64,000 nt of DNA from Corallococcus soli (GCF_014930455.1 NZ_JAAIYO010000020.1:23654-87653); one strand, 5' to 3'. Positions 44,597 through 54,272 are shown, counted from the stretch's first letter. Notes: generated by a model from the letters alone, not told the origin. Program-made: numbers and translations.

Positions 44597-45649
44597 CTAC
44601 GGCTGGACCTCCCGGACGCTCATCCACTTGAAGTCCACGTCGTTGGCGTTGTCCCACCGGAACGTCGCGATGGGCCCACCCCAGGTGATGGGCATGGCGC
44701 CCACGGAGCCGCCGCAGTGCTGCGCGTCACCGCCCCAGTCCCCCGCGTCCGTCATGTCGTAGACCTTCTTCCAGGTGACCTTGTCGGCGTTCTCGTTGAC
44801 GTACAGCTCCAGCTTCACCGCCTCCGCGCCGTTCGCGTCCGGCACGTTGCGCATCACCGCCTTGAAGCCCACCCAGCGGCCCAAGAGCGGCGTGGTGGCC
44901 GGCCTGTACGCCCCCTGGTCGTAGGAGACGTGCCACGTCTCCTTCTCGAAGCGCACGCGGCCGTCGTAGTGCAGGCCGCCCTTGTAGCTGCTGCCCTCGC
45001 AGCCCTGGCTGTTGTTGTTGTGCTTCCCGCCCCGCGCGTACCAGGCGAAGTTGTCCTGGGTGTTGGAGGCCGCGTTGACCTTCACGAAGCCGGTCATCTC
45101 CACGTTCTTCCAGTCGTTCGCCGCCTGCATGTAGCCCCGGCTCGCGAGCACGTCGCGATCATAGGTGGCGATCTGCTTCGCGTCGTAGCCGGTGGACGGG
45201 TACGCGCTCATGCGCACCTGGGAGCTCTTCATCTTCCAGGAGCCATCCGCGTTGCGGGTGATGTTGCCCTGGGGGACGAAGCGCGCATCCGCCGTCGCGT
45301 CCTCCGCGAGCGCCCACTGCTCCCCGCCCGCCTTCGACGGGTACAGCATCGTCACGCCGAAGCCATCCACGCCCGAGGGCGCGGGAGCGGGCGTCGGCTC
45401 CGGGAGCGGCGCCGTCGGCGTGGGGGCGGGCGACGTGGGGCCCGGCGGAGGCTCGGTCTGCGACGGGACGGGCTCCGGCGTGCCCTCGGGTTCGGGGACC
45501 GGGAGGGGAATCGTGGGGATGCCGGGGGCGGGCGCCGGGGCGCTGGCCTCCGGAGTGGGGAGCGGCTCGTTGTCGGGGCTCGCGCCGCAGCCAGAAGCAT
45601 GGAGCGCCAGCAGCAGGGCGCTGGACGTGAAGACGAAGCGGTTTCGCAT
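44597..45649 (-). CDS. Lipoprotein with Pro-rich linker and lectin/LamG-like domain
   Basis: 350 residues. The signal peptide ends at ASGC, a lipobox. Residues 22-95 are almost only Pro, Ala, Glu, Thr and Ser, a spacer from the membrane. The C-terminal 250 residues, rich in Trp, Tyr and Asn (NFAWYARGGKHNN, TWHVSYDQGAY, GRWVGFKAVMRNV, FRWDNANDVDFKWM), look like a concanavalin-type beta-sandwich that binds or cuts polysaccharide. ATG 45649 was chosen because the signal peptide begins there; no clear ribosome site precedes it. The precise family is not recognised. Confidence 0.72.
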   Translation of the reverse strand: MRNRFVFTSSALLLALHASGCGASPDNEPLPTPEASAPAPAPGIPTIPLPVPEPEGTPEPVPSQTEPPPGPTSPAPTPTAPLPEPTPAPAPSGVDGFGVTMLYPSKAGGEQWALAEDATADARFVPQGNITRNADGSWKMKSSQVRMSAYPSTGYDAKQIATYDRDVLASRGYMQAANDWKNVEMTGFVKVNAASNTQDNFAWYARGGKHNNNSQGCEGSSYKGGLHYDGRVRFEKETWHVSYDQGAYRPATTPLLGRWVGFKAVMRNVPDANGAEAVKLELYVNENADKVTWKKVYDMTDAGDWGGDAQHCGGSVGAMPITWGGPIATFRWDNANDVDFKWMSVREVQP

Positions 45650-46015
45650 CAGGAGGGGGGTGTCCTTGTGCTGGGGCCCTGGGACGGGAGGCGCCGCGAC
45701 GCCATCGCCGGCGGCTTCCTCCCCACGCCCGACGCCCCGGGCTCGCATGCCACGGGGGGTCCGAGCGCCTGGCTGGTCTCACGGGCCCGGTGAAGGCGTT
45801 CTCAGCCGGGGTCTTTGCAAACCGCGGCGATCGTGAACACTTCCCATCACGGCCCCAGTGGCAGCGGCCCCCGATTGCCCGCCTCCCCCTGGCGCCCCCA
45901 CGCCTCCTCCGGAACACTTCGGTTTTCCCGAAGGGTCGTGTCCGGATTCCCTATTTGCCGAAGAGTCCCGTGACTCCTATCTGAGGAGGGTTGGCTTTCC
46001 AGCCCCCCCTTTCAG
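45650..46015. other. Divergent intergenic region before the TerC gene
   Basis: About 365 bases between divergent genes. It holds the promoters of both. An inverted pair CGGTTTTCCCG with nearby CCGAAG copies occurs at about 45922-45968, and GAGGAGGG at 45982. I looked for the manganese (yybP-ykoY) element often found before terC/alx genes and did not find it. Confidence 0.5.
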
Positions 46016-46999
46016 GTGAACGACTTGGACTCAGGCTCAATACACACACTCGCCAGCCCCGCCATGTGGGCCGGCTTCATCGCCTTCGTCATCGCGATGC
46101 TCGCGTTGGATCTGGGCGTCTTCCACCGCAAGGCCCATGCGGTGAGCTTCAAGGAGGCCGGCGCGTGGAGCGCGGTGTGGGTGAGCCTGGCGCTCACCTT
46201 CAACGCCGTCCTCTGGTGGCGCTTCGGCTCCGTGCCGGGGATGGAGTTCCTCACCGGCTACCTCATCGAGAAGTCGCTCTCCGTCGACAACATCTTCGTC
46301 TTCGTCGTCATCTTCTCCGCGCTGAAGATTCCTGCGCTCTACCAGCACCGGGTGCTCTTCTGGGGCATCCTGAGCGCGCTGGTGTTGCGCGCGGTGATGA
46401 TCTTCGCGGGCGTGGCGATGCTGGAGCGCTTCCACTGGCTCATCTACGTCTTCGGCGCGTTCCTCATCCTCACGGGCATCAAGCTCTTCGTGCAGCGCAA
46501 CGCGGAGGAGCACCCGGAGGACGGCTGGCTCATGCGCACCGCGCGGCGCGTGATCCCCTCCACGCCGAACTTCCACGGGCAGCACTTCTTCGCGGTGGAG
46601 AACGGCCGCAGGCTGGCGACGCCGCTGCTCATGGCGCTGCTGCTGGTGGAGGCGTCCGACGTGCTCTTCGCGCTGGACTCCATCCCGGCCATCTTCGCCG
46701 TGACGCGCGACCCGTTCATCGTCTTCACGTCCAACATCTTCGCCATCCTGGGCCTGCGCTCGCTCTTCTTCCTGATGGCCGGGGCGATGGAGAAGTTCAC
46801 CTACCTGAAGGTGGGCCTGTCCGGCGTGCTCATCTTCGTGGGCGCGAAGATGGCGCTGGTGGACGTGGTGCACCTGTCGCCCGCGGTGTCGCTGGGCGTC
46901 ATCGCGCTGGTGCTGGGCGCCAGCATCGTGGCCTCGCTGGTGAAGGCCCGCCACACGCCGGACGATCCGACGAAGCTCACGCCCGCGACCAAGAACTGA
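46016..46999 (+). CDS. TerC/Alx family integral membrane metal-ion transporter
   Basis: 327 residues with about nine transmembrane helices. The family signatures EKSLSVDNIFVF and EASDVLFALDSIPAI carry the paired acidic residues that bind metal. Relatives export Mn(II) or give tellurite resistance. The assigned start is GTG at 46016 (preceded by CAG), with a weak ribosome site. A rho-independent terminator lies 64 bases after the stop. Confidence 0.92.
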   Translation: MNDLDSGSIHTLASPAMWAGFIAFVIAMLALDLGVFHRKAHAVSFKEAGAWSAVWVSLALTFNAVLWWRFGSVPGMEFLTGYLIEKSLSVDNIFVFVVIFSALKIPALYQHRVLFWGILSALVLRAVMIFAGVAMLERFHWLIYVFGAFLILTGIKLFVQRNAEEHPEDGWLMRTARRVIPSTPNFHGQHFFAVENGRRLATPLLMALLLVEASDVLFALDSIPAIFAVTRDPFIVFTSNIFAILGLRSLFFLMAGAMEKFTYLKVGLSGVLIFVGAKMALVDVVHLSPAVSLGVIALVLGASIVASLVKARHTPDDPTKLTPATKN

Positions 47000-47062
47000 G
47001 CCGCGCGGGCCCGTCCCTGAGAGCTTGAAGCAGTGTGGGTCCCATGGGGTGTGGGGCTCCAG

Positions 47063-47102
47063 GCCCGGGCCCCCGATGCGCGTGGGGGCTCGGGCGTTTT
47101 TG
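47063..47102 (+). terminator. Rho-independent terminator of the TerC gene
   Basis: GCCCGGGCCCCC (47063-47074) pairs with GGGGGCTCGGGC (47084-47095), a 12-bp stem with one G-T pair, followed by GTTTTTG. Classic intrinsic terminator on the plus strand, just before the convergent small gene. Confidence 0.85.
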
Positions 47103-47104
47103 CT

Positions 47105-47443
47105 TCAGTGGGCCCGCGACAGCTCCATGAACTCCAGCCAGGAGCGGACCACGAGCTCGAACTCCTCCAGGGGCAGCTCCTGGGAGCGCCCGGGGATGGT
47201 CTGCTCGCTGTGGATGGAGGCCCGCAGGCGGGACAGCTCCAGGCTCCACGCGTCGCCGGTGACGTCCCAGCGCTCGCGCTTGCCCTGCCGTACGGCGTTG
47301 AGGACGCGCAGCATCTTCTGCGCCCGGGCCGGCTCGAAGCCCAGCTCCTGGGCCAGGTAGTCCGCCAGCACGTCGTCCGGAGGAAGGCCGTTCACGACCG
47401 CACGACCCTGCTGATCCCACGTGAATCGCAATGTCCTGGGCAC
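47105..47443 (-). CDS. Conserved-looking small protein, function unknown
   Basis: 112 residues if started at GTG 47443; a TTG nine bases further in is possible, and the frame stays open to 47620. The protein has a beta-hairpin-like start (TLRFTWDQQGRAVVNG), a helix (VLADYLAQELG) and a C-terminal helix (PLEEFELVVRSWLEFMEL). The layout weakly recalls the YacL/UPF0231 family, but I am not sure. It is convergent with terC. Confidence 0.55.
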   Translation of the reverse strand: MPRTLRFTWDQQGRAVVNGLPPDDVLADYLAQELGFEPARAQKMLRVLNAVRQGKRERWDVTGDAWSLELSRLRASIHSEQTIPGRSQELPLEEFELVVRSWLEFMELSRAH

Positions 47444-47591
47444 GCCGTGACGGTGACACAGCGGCTGGATCTTTCCCCAGGGCCGCCGGTGCCGTTTGCG
47501 CTGGAACCCAACACTGACGGCCCCCTGCCGTGAAGCAGCCGACGGGGACCCTGCCCGGCGACCGCGTGACAGTGTTGGGAGCTGGAAGAGC

Positions 47592-47626
47592 GAAAGGCCG
47601 TGAGCCCTGGAAGGACTCACGGCCTC
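47592..47626 (-). terminator. Intrinsic terminator downstream of tRNA-Val
   Basis: GGCCGTGAG (47596-47604) and CTCACGGCC (47616-47624) form a 9-bp perfect stem with an 11-base loop. Read on the minus strand it is followed by TTTCGCTCTT, just downstream of the tRNA 3' end. Confidence 0.75.
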
Positions 47627-47638
47627 TTTCGCTTCGTG

Positions 47639-47710
47639 TGGGCGCAGCAGGGCTTGAACCTGCGACCCCTGCCGTGTGAAGGCAGTGCTCTACCACTGAG
47701 CTATGCGCCC
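47639..47710 (-). tRNA. tRNA-Val (anticodon CAC)
   Basis: On the minus strand the 72-base gene starts GGGCGCATAGCTC and folds as a full cloverleaf. The acceptor stem is GGGCGCA/TGCGCCC, the anticodon arm is CTGCC-TTCACAC-GGCAG, and the T arm reads GCAGG-TTCAAGC-CCTGC. The anticodon CAC reads GUG (Val). The 3' CCA is not encoded and must be added after transcription. Confidence 0.97.
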
Positions 47711-47795
47711 GACTTCGGTGTGCCGCCGCGCCCCACCGCTGCGCAACGGACGCGGCGATAAGTGCCATTCGTCCGCGTGGGTGTCAACGCAATTT

Positions 47796-48080
47796 CTAGG
47801 AGGACCCTTCCGACAGTGACTCCAGCTTCTCGTCCAGCTCGCGCAGGCGGCGCTTGAGGCCCGCCAGCTGCTTGCCCACGGCCTTGAACTCGCTCTTGGG
47901 CGCGAAGTTCAGGGCCTTCATCACCTCGTCCTGCCCCCGGTCGAGCGCCTGCTTGCCGCGCTGGACCCGGCCGATGGCGGTGGCGACGGCCATGGCGCGC
48001 TTCTCGTCGCCCATGAGCTTCTCCATCGCCTTGCCGGAGAGGCCCAGCGCCTGCTTCTTCAACGTGTCCCGGATGCCCAT
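47796..48080 (-). CDS. Small helical protein, function unknown
   Basis: 94 residues, almost entirely helical and rich in Lys, Glu and Leu: MGIRDTLKKQALGLSGKAM at the start and a C-terminal coiled coil (GKQLAGLKRRLRELDEKLESL). No signal peptide. It begins 21 bases after the SCP2-like gene, so it is probably the last gene of the Hsp70-SCP2 operon. The family is not recognised. Confidence 0.75.
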   Translation of the reverse strand: MGIRDTLKKQALGLSGKAMEKLMGDEKRAMAVATAIGRVQRGKQALDRGQDEVMKALNFAPKSEFKAVGKQLAGLKRRLRELDEKLESLSEGSS

Positions 48081-48101
48081 GGGGTGCGCGCTCCTGTGGC
48101 C

Positions 48102-48527
48102 TCAGGGGCCGTCGGGGAACTCGGTCTTCAGCGCGGCGAAGACGCGGTCCGCGATGCCCTTGTAGCGCATGCGTTCGATGAGCGGTTGCAGGTCGCCGCG
48201 CATGGAGATGCGGCGCTTGAGCACGGCCTCCACCGGGTCGAGCGTGCCCAGCAGGAGCTGCTTCCAGACGGAATAGGGCGCGCGGGCCAGGTACACCGGC
48301 TCCAGCTCGTCCAGGTCGTCCGGATCCGACAGCACGCGGGCCTTCTCGATGCGGCAGTCCCCGGGGACGACGTGCACCACGAAGGGCTTCGCCAGCTTGC
48401 CCGGCTCCGCTTCAATGATGGCCCCGAAGTCGCCCTTCCAGCCCTTGCCGGCCATGGCGCACTCGGGATCCGAGTTCGTGAGCCGGACGGCCTCGTCCAG
48501 CCATTCCTTCGACGGAAACTTCGGCAT
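48102..48527 (-). CDS. SCP-2 sterol-transfer family protein
   Basis: 141 residues. WKGDFGAIIEAEPG, then a strand with VVHVVPGD, and a later APYSVWKQLLLGTLDPVEAVLKRRI segment match the SCP2 fold with its hydrophobic lipid pocket. It probably binds lipid or acyl groups in the cytoplasm. It lies between the Hsp70-like gene (7 bases upstream) and the small helical gene. Confidence 0.82.
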   Translation of the reverse strand: MPKFPSKEWLDEAVRLTNSDPECAMAGKGWKGDFGAIIEAEPGKLAKPFVVHVVPGDCRIEKARVLSDPDDLDELEPVYLARAPYSVWKQLLLGTLDPVEAVLKRRISMRGDLQPLIERMRYKGIADRVFAALKTEFPDGP

Positions 48528-48534
48528 CGCGCCC

Positions 48535-50157
48535 CTACCCCCTGCGGAAGATGCTCTTGATGCTGGAGAAGAGGCCGCGGTCGTCATTGGACGCGCTGCT
48601 GCTGGCGGGGGCCGGCTGCGCGTTGCGCGCGGACACCTCCTGCAGGGCCTTCTTCAGTTGCTCCGGCGTGTCGCGGGTGGCCAGGTCCACCTTGCGCAGC
48701 GTGCCGGTGTTGTCCTCCACCTGCACCTGGAGCAGACACTCCTCGGTGAGGCGGAAGTCGATCTTCCGGCCCGCGGACGCGGCCGGCACGCGCACCGTGC
48801 CCAGGTACTCGTTGTCCACCATCAGGTCGCTGTCGCCCTGGAAGATGTCCAGCTCGATGAAGGGCGAGCCCGCGTCCTTGGGCGGCGGCAGGCGGAAGCT
48901 CTTCACCATCGGGATGAGCGAGTTCTTCTCGATGATGCGCTTCACGCGGCCGTTGGGCATCGCGTAGCCGATGGGCATGGACAGCGCGTCCAGCAGCGTC
49001 ACCGCGTCGATGCTGCCCAGCGAGTCGCCCAGGAGCGCCGCGCCCAGGGCCACGCACTCGTCCGGGTGGACGCCCTTGCGCGGGGCCTTGCCGAAGTGCG
49101 CCTGGATCTTCTGCTGCACCAGCGGCATGCGGCTCTGGCCGCCGACGAGGATGATCTCGTCGATCTCCGAGCGGGAGATGCCCTTCTCCGCGAGCACCCG
49201 GTCGCAGATCTCGAAGGTGCGGTCCACGAGGTCGCCCGTGAGGTTGTTCAGATAGTCGCGGGTGAGCGGGATGCGCAGGTCCAACGGCTTGCCCTTGCGC
49301 TCCTCGATGTAGGGCAGGTCGATGACGACGTTCGGGATCAGCGTCAGGTCGATCTTCGCCGCCTCGGCGGCGTTCTTGATGCGCTGCAGGGCGATGGGGT
49401 GGTCCGCGAGGTCGACCTTCGTCTCGTCGCGGAAGCGCTCCATCACGTATTCCATGATGCGGTTGTCGAAGTCCGAGCCGCCCAGGAACGAGTCACCGCC
49501 GGTGGCGAGCACCTCGAAGACGTTGCCGGCCAGGTGCAGCACGCTGACGTCGAAGGTGCCGCCGCCCAGGTCATAGACGAGGATCTTCTGGTCCAGGCCC
49601 CGGTTGAAGCCGTATGCGAGCGCCGCGGCGGTAGGCTCGTTGACGATGCGCTTGACGTCGAAGCCCGCCAGGCGCCCGGCTTCCTTCACCGCGTTGCGCT
49701 GGTTGTCGTTGTAGTAGGCCGGGACGGAGATGACGGCCGCGTCGATGGGGCCGCCCAGGAACTGCTCCGCCATCGTCTTCAGCTGCGACAGCACGAAGCT
49801 GGAGACCTGGGGCAGCGAGTACAGCTTGCCGCCCATCGTCACCGCGGCGTCCCCGTTGGCGTCCTCCACGATGTCGTAGGGGAAGTACCCCTTGAGGTCG
49901 TCCACCGCCTTCGAGTGGAACTTGCGGCCGATGAACCGCTTGGTGCCCCAGAGCGTGTTCTTGGGGTTGGTCACCATCTGGTCCTTGGCGACGCCGCCGA
50001 CCAGGAGGTCATTCTTGGACGAGAGCGCGACCACGGACGGCAGGATGAGATTGCCGCGATCCGTGGGGACGATCTTCGGGATGCGGTTGCGCACGGACGC
50101 CACCAGGGTGTTGGTGGTGCCCAGGTCAATCCCGACGATGCGTGGTCTGTCCGCCAT
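48535..50157 (-). CDS. Hsp70 (DnaK-like) family chaperone
   Basis: 540 residues, shorter than DnaK (about 640). The ATPase domain has GIDLGTTNT, NEPTAAALAYG, YDLGGGTFDVS and LVGGQSRMP. The substrate-binding part is present (IPLT... ELDIFQGDSD), but the helical lid is cut short, ending in a Ser/Ala-rich stretch and FSSIKSIFRRG. This is a secondary Hsp70, not the main DnaK, and no dnaJ or grpE is beside it. It leads the operon with the SCP2-like gene. ATG 50157 was chosen as it gives the canonical MADRPRIVGIDLG start. Confidence 0.92.
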   Translation of the reverse strand: MADRPRIVGIDLGTTNTLVASVRNRIPKIVPTDRGNLILPSVVALSSKNDLLVGGVAKDQMVTNPKNTLWGTKRFIGRKFHSKAVDDLKGYFPYDIVEDANGDAAVTMGGKLYSLPQVSSFVLSQLKTMAEQFLGGPIDAAVISVPAYYNDNQRNAVKEAGRLAGFDVKRIVNEPTAAALAYGFNRGLDQKILVYDLGGGTFDVSVLHLAGNVFEVLATGGDSFLGGSDFDNRIMEYVMERFRDETKVDLADHPIALQRIKNAAEAAKIDLTLIPNVVIDLPYIEERKGKPLDLRIPLTRDYLNNLTGDLVDRTFEICDRVLAEKGISRSEIDEIILVGGQSRMPLVQQKIQAHFGKAPRKGVHPDECVALGAALLGDSLGSIDAVTLLDALSMPIGYAMPNGRVKRIIEKNSLIPMVKSFRLPPPKDAGSPFIELDIFQGDSDLMVDNEYLGTVRVPAASAGRKIDFRLTEECLLQVQVEDNTGTLRKVDLATRDTPEQLKKALQEVSARNAQPAPASSSASNDDRGLFSSIKSIFRRG

Positions 50158-50343
50158 GAAGTTCAGCGAGCGCACGCCAGGGGGAGGCCGCGCCCGTCCT
50201 GACTCTCTAGCACGTCGTGCCGTCGCGTGCGCGTTTCTAGGCGGATGCTTCCTCCCTGGCTGTAGTTCCAGCCGGGCAGCAAGCCAGGGCCCCCTCCTCC
50301 CGGCCGGACACCGCGGCCCCGGGCCCGCCCCCGGGGGAGGCCC

Positions 50344-52407
50344 CTACGGCTCGGGTTCGGGATCCGGCCCCAGCTCCCGGACGCGGATCGGCCCGTCGGG
50401 TTCGGGGGGCGGCAGCGATTCACACACCGCGTCAGGTCCCACGGGCAGCTCGGCCAGGAAGCGCGACGGCGTCAGGAGCATGCGGCCGTCCTCCCGGGGC
50501 AGGGACGTGTGGGGATACACGAGCCAGAGCGCTTCGCGCGCCCGCGTGACGGCGACGTAGAAGAGCCGGCGCTCCTCCTCCTCGTCCTCCGGGTTCCGGG
50601 TGGCGAGCGACAGCGGGAAGCGCCCGTCCACCAGCCCCAGGACGAAGACGGAGCGCCACTCCAGGCCCTTGGCCTGGTGGACCGTGGTCAGGGTGAGCAC
50701 GTCGTCGGGCATCTCGCCGTCCAGGGCGCCCTGGGCGGAGAACTCGGAGACCAGGGCGATGTCGGACAGGAAGCGGGGCACGTCCTCGAAGCGCTCCGCG
50801 AACTCCTGGAGCTGGCGCAGGTCCTCCGCGCGGAGGTCGTCCGCGTCCGGGGTGGCCGGGGCCTCGCGCGCCGCGAGCACGTCCGCGAGCAGGGCCCCCG
50901 GGCCCCGGGGGCCTCCGGCGTCCAGCCTGATCATCAGGGCCTGGAAGCGCTGGAAGCCGGCCTGCGCCTTGCGCGGCACATGGGCCAGCACATCCGGATG
51001 CGTCAGCGCCTGCGGGAGGGGAAGCTCCGGGGGCAGCGCCTCCAGGGCGGTCCACAGGCGTTCGGTGCTGGCGGCGCCCACGCCGGGGAGCCGGCGCACG
51101 AGCCGCTTGAAGGCCAGCTCGTCCGCGCGGTGGTGCACCCAGCGCAGGTGCGCGAGCGCGTCCTTGACGTGGACCTGCTCGAAGAAGCGCACCCCGGAGC
51201 GCACGCGGAACGGCAGCCCGTGGCGCGCAAGCTCCAGCTGGAGCTCCAGCGAGTGCAGGTGGGCCCGGTAGAGCACCGCCATGGACTCCAGCCGCTGGCC
51301 CTGGGCGCGCAGCGCGAGGATGCGCTCGGTGACGAAGGCGGCCTGGCCCTTCACGTCCCGGGTGGGGACGACCTGGGGCACCGGCCCCGGGGCGCCGTCG
51401 GACACGAGGGCCTTGGGGAACTGACGGGTGTTGCGCGCGATGACCGCGTTGGCCAGCCGCAGCACCTGGGGCGTGGAGCGGTAGTTGCGCGTGAGCGGGT
51501 AGATGCCGCAGCCGGGGTAGCGCTGGGGGAAGTCGATGATGTTGGTGAACTCCGCGCCCCGGAAGCTGTAGATGGACTGACAGTCGTCGCCCACGACGGT
51601 GAGGTTCCGGCGCTCGCCCACGAGCAGGTCCACGAGGTCGCCCTGGAGGCGGTTGGTGTCCTGGTACTCGTCCACGAGCACGCCCTGGAAGCGCGCGGAG
51701 AGCTCCGCGCGGATGGCGGGGTGCTCCTCCAGCAGGCGCTTCAGGTGCGCGAGCAGGTCGTCGTAGTCCATCAGGTGCATCTGCGCCTTGCGCTGCTGGA
51801 AGCGGCGGGCGGTGGCGAACACCTCGGGCGCGACAGGGAGCATCCGAGGGCGGCGCTCCACCAGCACTTGGGACACCGGCTGCTGGAGGTTCGTGGCGAG
51901 CGAGACCAGCTCCAAGAGCGCGTCCGGACGCGGGAAGCGCTTGTCGCTGCGCAGCTTGCGCTCGGCCAGACAGGTGGCCATCAGGTCGCGCGAGTCCTCG
52001 CGGTCCAGCACCGTGAAGGCGGTGGAGAAGCCCAGCGCACCCGCGTGCTCGCGCAGGAGCACGTGCGCGGCGTGGTGGAAGGTGCCGCCCATCAGGCGGC
52101 CCACGTCCGCGAAGCCGCCGGCCAGCTCCTCCACGCGGCGGAGCATCTCGCGCGCGGCCTTGTTGGTGAACGTGAGCAGCAGCAGCGAGTCCGGGGGGAC
52201 GCCTCGCGCCAGCATGCGCGCCACGCGGTACGTGAGCGTGCGCGTCTTGCCGGAGCCCGCCCCGGCGATGACGAGCACCGGGCCCTCCCCTGCCTCCACC
52301 GCCGCGCGCTGCTCCTCGTTGAGGGAGGTGGCGAGCGCCGCGTCCAGCTCCAGGCGCGTGGGCGCGGAGGATGGGAGGGCGAGGCCTGACGGCGAGGGGG
52401 CGGTCAT
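50344..52407 (-). CDS. UvrD/PcrA-type superfamily 1A DNA helicase
   Basis: 687 residues. Motif I GAGSGKTRT, Ia LTFTNKAA, II VDEYQDTN, III GDDCQSIYSFRGA, IV LTRNYRST, V LTTVHQAKGLEW and VI FYVAVTRAR are all present. It unwinds DNA 3' to 5' in repair or replication. It is slightly shorter than UvrD (about 720), and the C-terminus is Pro/Glu-rich. It is a single gene with 186 bases to the Hsp70 gene. Confidence 0.93.
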   Translation of the reverse strand: MTAPSPSGLALPSSAPTRLELDAALATSLNEEQRAAVEAGEGPVLVIAGAGSGKTRTLTYRVARMLARGVPPDSLLLLTFTNKAAREMLRRVEELAGGFADVGRLMGGTFHHAAHVLLREHAGALGFSTAFTVLDREDSRDLMATCLAERKLRSDKRFPRPDALLELVSLATNLQQPVSQVLVERRPRMLPVAPEVFATARRFQQRKAQMHLMDYDDLLAHLKRLLEEHPAIRAELSARFQGVLVDEYQDTNRLQGDLVDLLVGERRNLTVVGDDCQSIYSFRGAEFTNIIDFPQRYPGCGIYPLTRNYRSTPQVLRLANAVIARNTRQFPKALVSDGAPGPVPQVVPTRDVKGQAAFVTERILALRAQGQRLESMAVLYRAHLHSLELQLELARHGLPFRVRSGVRFFEQVHVKDALAHLRWVHHRADELAFKRLVRRLPGVGAASTERLWTALEALPPELPLPQALTHPDVLAHVPRKAQAGFQRFQALMIRLDAGGPRGPGALLADVLAAREAPATPDADDLRAEDLRQLQEFAERFEDVPRFLSDIALVSEFSAQGALDGEMPDDVLTLTTVHQAKGLEWRSVFVLGLVDGRFPLSLATRNPEDEEEERRLFYVAVTRAREALWLVYPHTSLPREDGRMLLTPSRFLAELPVGPDAVCESLPPPEPDGPIRVRELGPDPEPEP

Positions 52408-52452
52408 GGGGGGCAGGACTCTAACCGCCGCGACCGGGGGTGCCAGTCCGTC

Positions 52453-54138
52453 TCAGGGAGGGGTGGATCCAGCCAACCGGGAGGCCGCCGCGGCCCGGAC
52501 CTCCGGGGAGGGATCGCGCTCGCGGGCCAGCTCCAGCAGCAGCGTGCCCACGGGCTTCGGCAGCTTCGCGTTGGACGCCTGGAGCGCCTGGGTGCGCTCC
52601 TTCACGCCCTGGGACAGGCGCTCGGACACCTGCTGATCCGCGCAGGTGCGGATGCCGGGGTGCTTCTGGCGCAGCAGCAGCTCCGCGTCCGCGAGCTTCG
52701 CCTCGGCCAGGCGCACCGCGTCCTGGGCGGTGCGCTCGAAGGTGGCCAGGTCCTCCGGGAACTCCGTCTTCGCGGAGCGGGCCCGGGTGATGGCCTGGGC
52801 CGCGTACCGGGCATCCACCACCGCCGCGCAAAGCTGCCGGGCGGCCGCGAGCGGCACCCCACCCTCCTCCGACACCAGCTCCTCCCGCGCGGTCGTCTGG
52901 GCCCACACCGCGAGCTGCCGCGCCGCCACCGCCGCGGAGAAGGCCTGGTGGCGCTGCTCGCGCAGCTGCACCCAGCGCCAGAGCACCAGCGGATCCGTCC
53001 CGCCGGACTCATAGACGCGCTGGTACTGGCTGGCGGCCTGCTCCAACTGACCGTTCAGATCCAGGAGCGCCGCGATGGTGAGGTACAGCTCCGGGCTGCT
53101 GGCGCGCTCGCGCAGGGACTCCAGCCGCACCGCCACCTCGTAGCCGGCCACGGGGGCGGGCAGCGAGGAGAGCACCGTGCGCAGCGACTCCAGCGCGTTC
53201 TGGCGGATCAGCGGGTTGCGCGCTGTGCGCAGCGCCTCCAGCAGCGGATCCACCGCGCGCACGGAGACGTGCTGGCCCATCTCCTGGGCCGCCTGCCAGC
53301 GGTCCAGCGGATCCGGCGCGACGAGGGCGCGCTTCAGGTCCTCCAGGTCGCGCAGGTAGTGGCCCACCTGCATCGCGCGGGCGGCGGGCTCCGTGCGGGC
53401 CAGGGCCCCCTGTTCGACGCGGGCGCGGGCCAGGCGCGCGGGGAAGCCCGTCAGCTTGGGCCCCAGCGGGTGGACCTTCACCTTCGCCTCGGCCTCGTCC
53501 ACGAGCCCGGAGACGAGCAGGCCCTCCACCTCCAGCTCCAGCAGCCGGACGCGGGCCTCCTCGCGGTGCGCGCCCGAGGGGAAGTCGCGCAGGTAGGCGA
53601 AGAGCTTCCCGGCGTCGGTGGCCTGGGCATGGGTTTCGTCGTCCAGCCGCCGCTCCAGCTCCTCGCGGGGCACGCCCTCCCCCTGTCCCTTCAGGAGGGT
53701 CGCGATGCGCGCCAGGTCCGTCGTCGTGCGCACGTCGCGCGACTCGGCCACCTGGAGCAGCGCCTTCGCCTCGTCCTTGTGGGCGCCGTCGGGGTGATCC
53801 GCCAGGAACTGCCGCCACCCGGCTTCCGTGTCGGCCTGCTTCGCCGCGTTGAAGCGCAGGCCCTCCAGCAGGGACTTCACCACCCGCGTCTGCGTCGCGT
53901 CCGGGTACGTCTCCAGGAAGCGCTTGTAGGCGATGACCGAGTGCAGGCGCTTCGCCTCGTCGAACTCCAGGCCTTCGATGCGCCCCTGCGCCGTCGTCGC
54001 GTCCGGATCCTCCGGGTGCTCGCGCAGGAAGTCGCGGTAGGCCTGGACGGTGTCCAGTTCGCTGGCCCGCTCGAAGGTCGTGTGCGAACAACCGGTGGCC
54101 AGCAGCAACAGGGCGAGGGCGCGGCGGAAGGTGGGCAT
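52453..54138 (-). CDS. Lipoprotein with helical/HEAT-like repeats, function unknown
   Basis: 561 residues. The signal peptide ends in LLLLATGC, a lipobox. Residues 25-160 hold repeats about 40 long of the type YRDFLREHPEDPD and YKRFLETYPDA, recalling TPR-like outer-membrane assembly lipoproteins. A HEAT-like region (AAQEMGQHVSVRAVDPLLEAL, NPLIRQNALESL) lies in the middle, and a helical end closes the protein. It is probably a scaffold on the periplasmic side of the outer membrane. It is divergent from the NlpC/P60-like gene. Confidence 0.8.
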   Translation of the reverse strand: MPTFRRALALLLLATGCSHTTFERASELDTVQAYRDFLREHPEDPDATTAQGRIEGLEFDEAKRLHSVIAYKRFLETYPDATQTRVVKSLLEGLRFNAAKQADTEAGWRQFLADHPDGAHKDEAKALLQVAESRDVRTTTDLARIATLLKGQGEGVPREELERRLDDETHAQATDAGKLFAYLRDFPSGAHREEARVRLLELEVEGLLVSGLVDEAEAKVKVHPLGPKLTGFPARLARARVEQGALARTEPAARAMQVGHYLRDLEDLKRALVAPDPLDRWQAAQEMGQHVSVRAVDPLLEALRTARNPLIRQNALESLRTVLSSLPAPVAGYEVAVRLESLRERASSPELYLTIAALLDLNGQLEQAASQYQRVYESGGTDPLVLWRWVQLREQRHQAFSAAVAARQLAVWAQTTAREELVSEEGGVPLAAARQLCAAVVDARYAAQAITRARSAKTEFPEDLATFERTAQDAVRLAEAKLADAELLLRQKHPGIRTCADQQVSERLSQGVKERTQALQASNAKLPKPVGTLLLELARERDPSPEVRAAAASRLAGSTPP

Positions 54139-54272
54139 CTGCCTCCAGCAATACCCCACCCGCCCCCCGGCGAAAACCCGAGCCGCCCCGCCCGGTTGCC
54201 TGGGTGGTTTTTTTGACCACATGGCCTGGAGGGGGGAGCCTGTGCCCCAGGACGCTACAGGGAGAGGTGGCC

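Noticed and set aside
45650..46015. Manganese (yybP-ykoY) riboswitch before terC
   Set aside because: Looked for because it is common before terC/alx genes. The conserved paired loops were not found.
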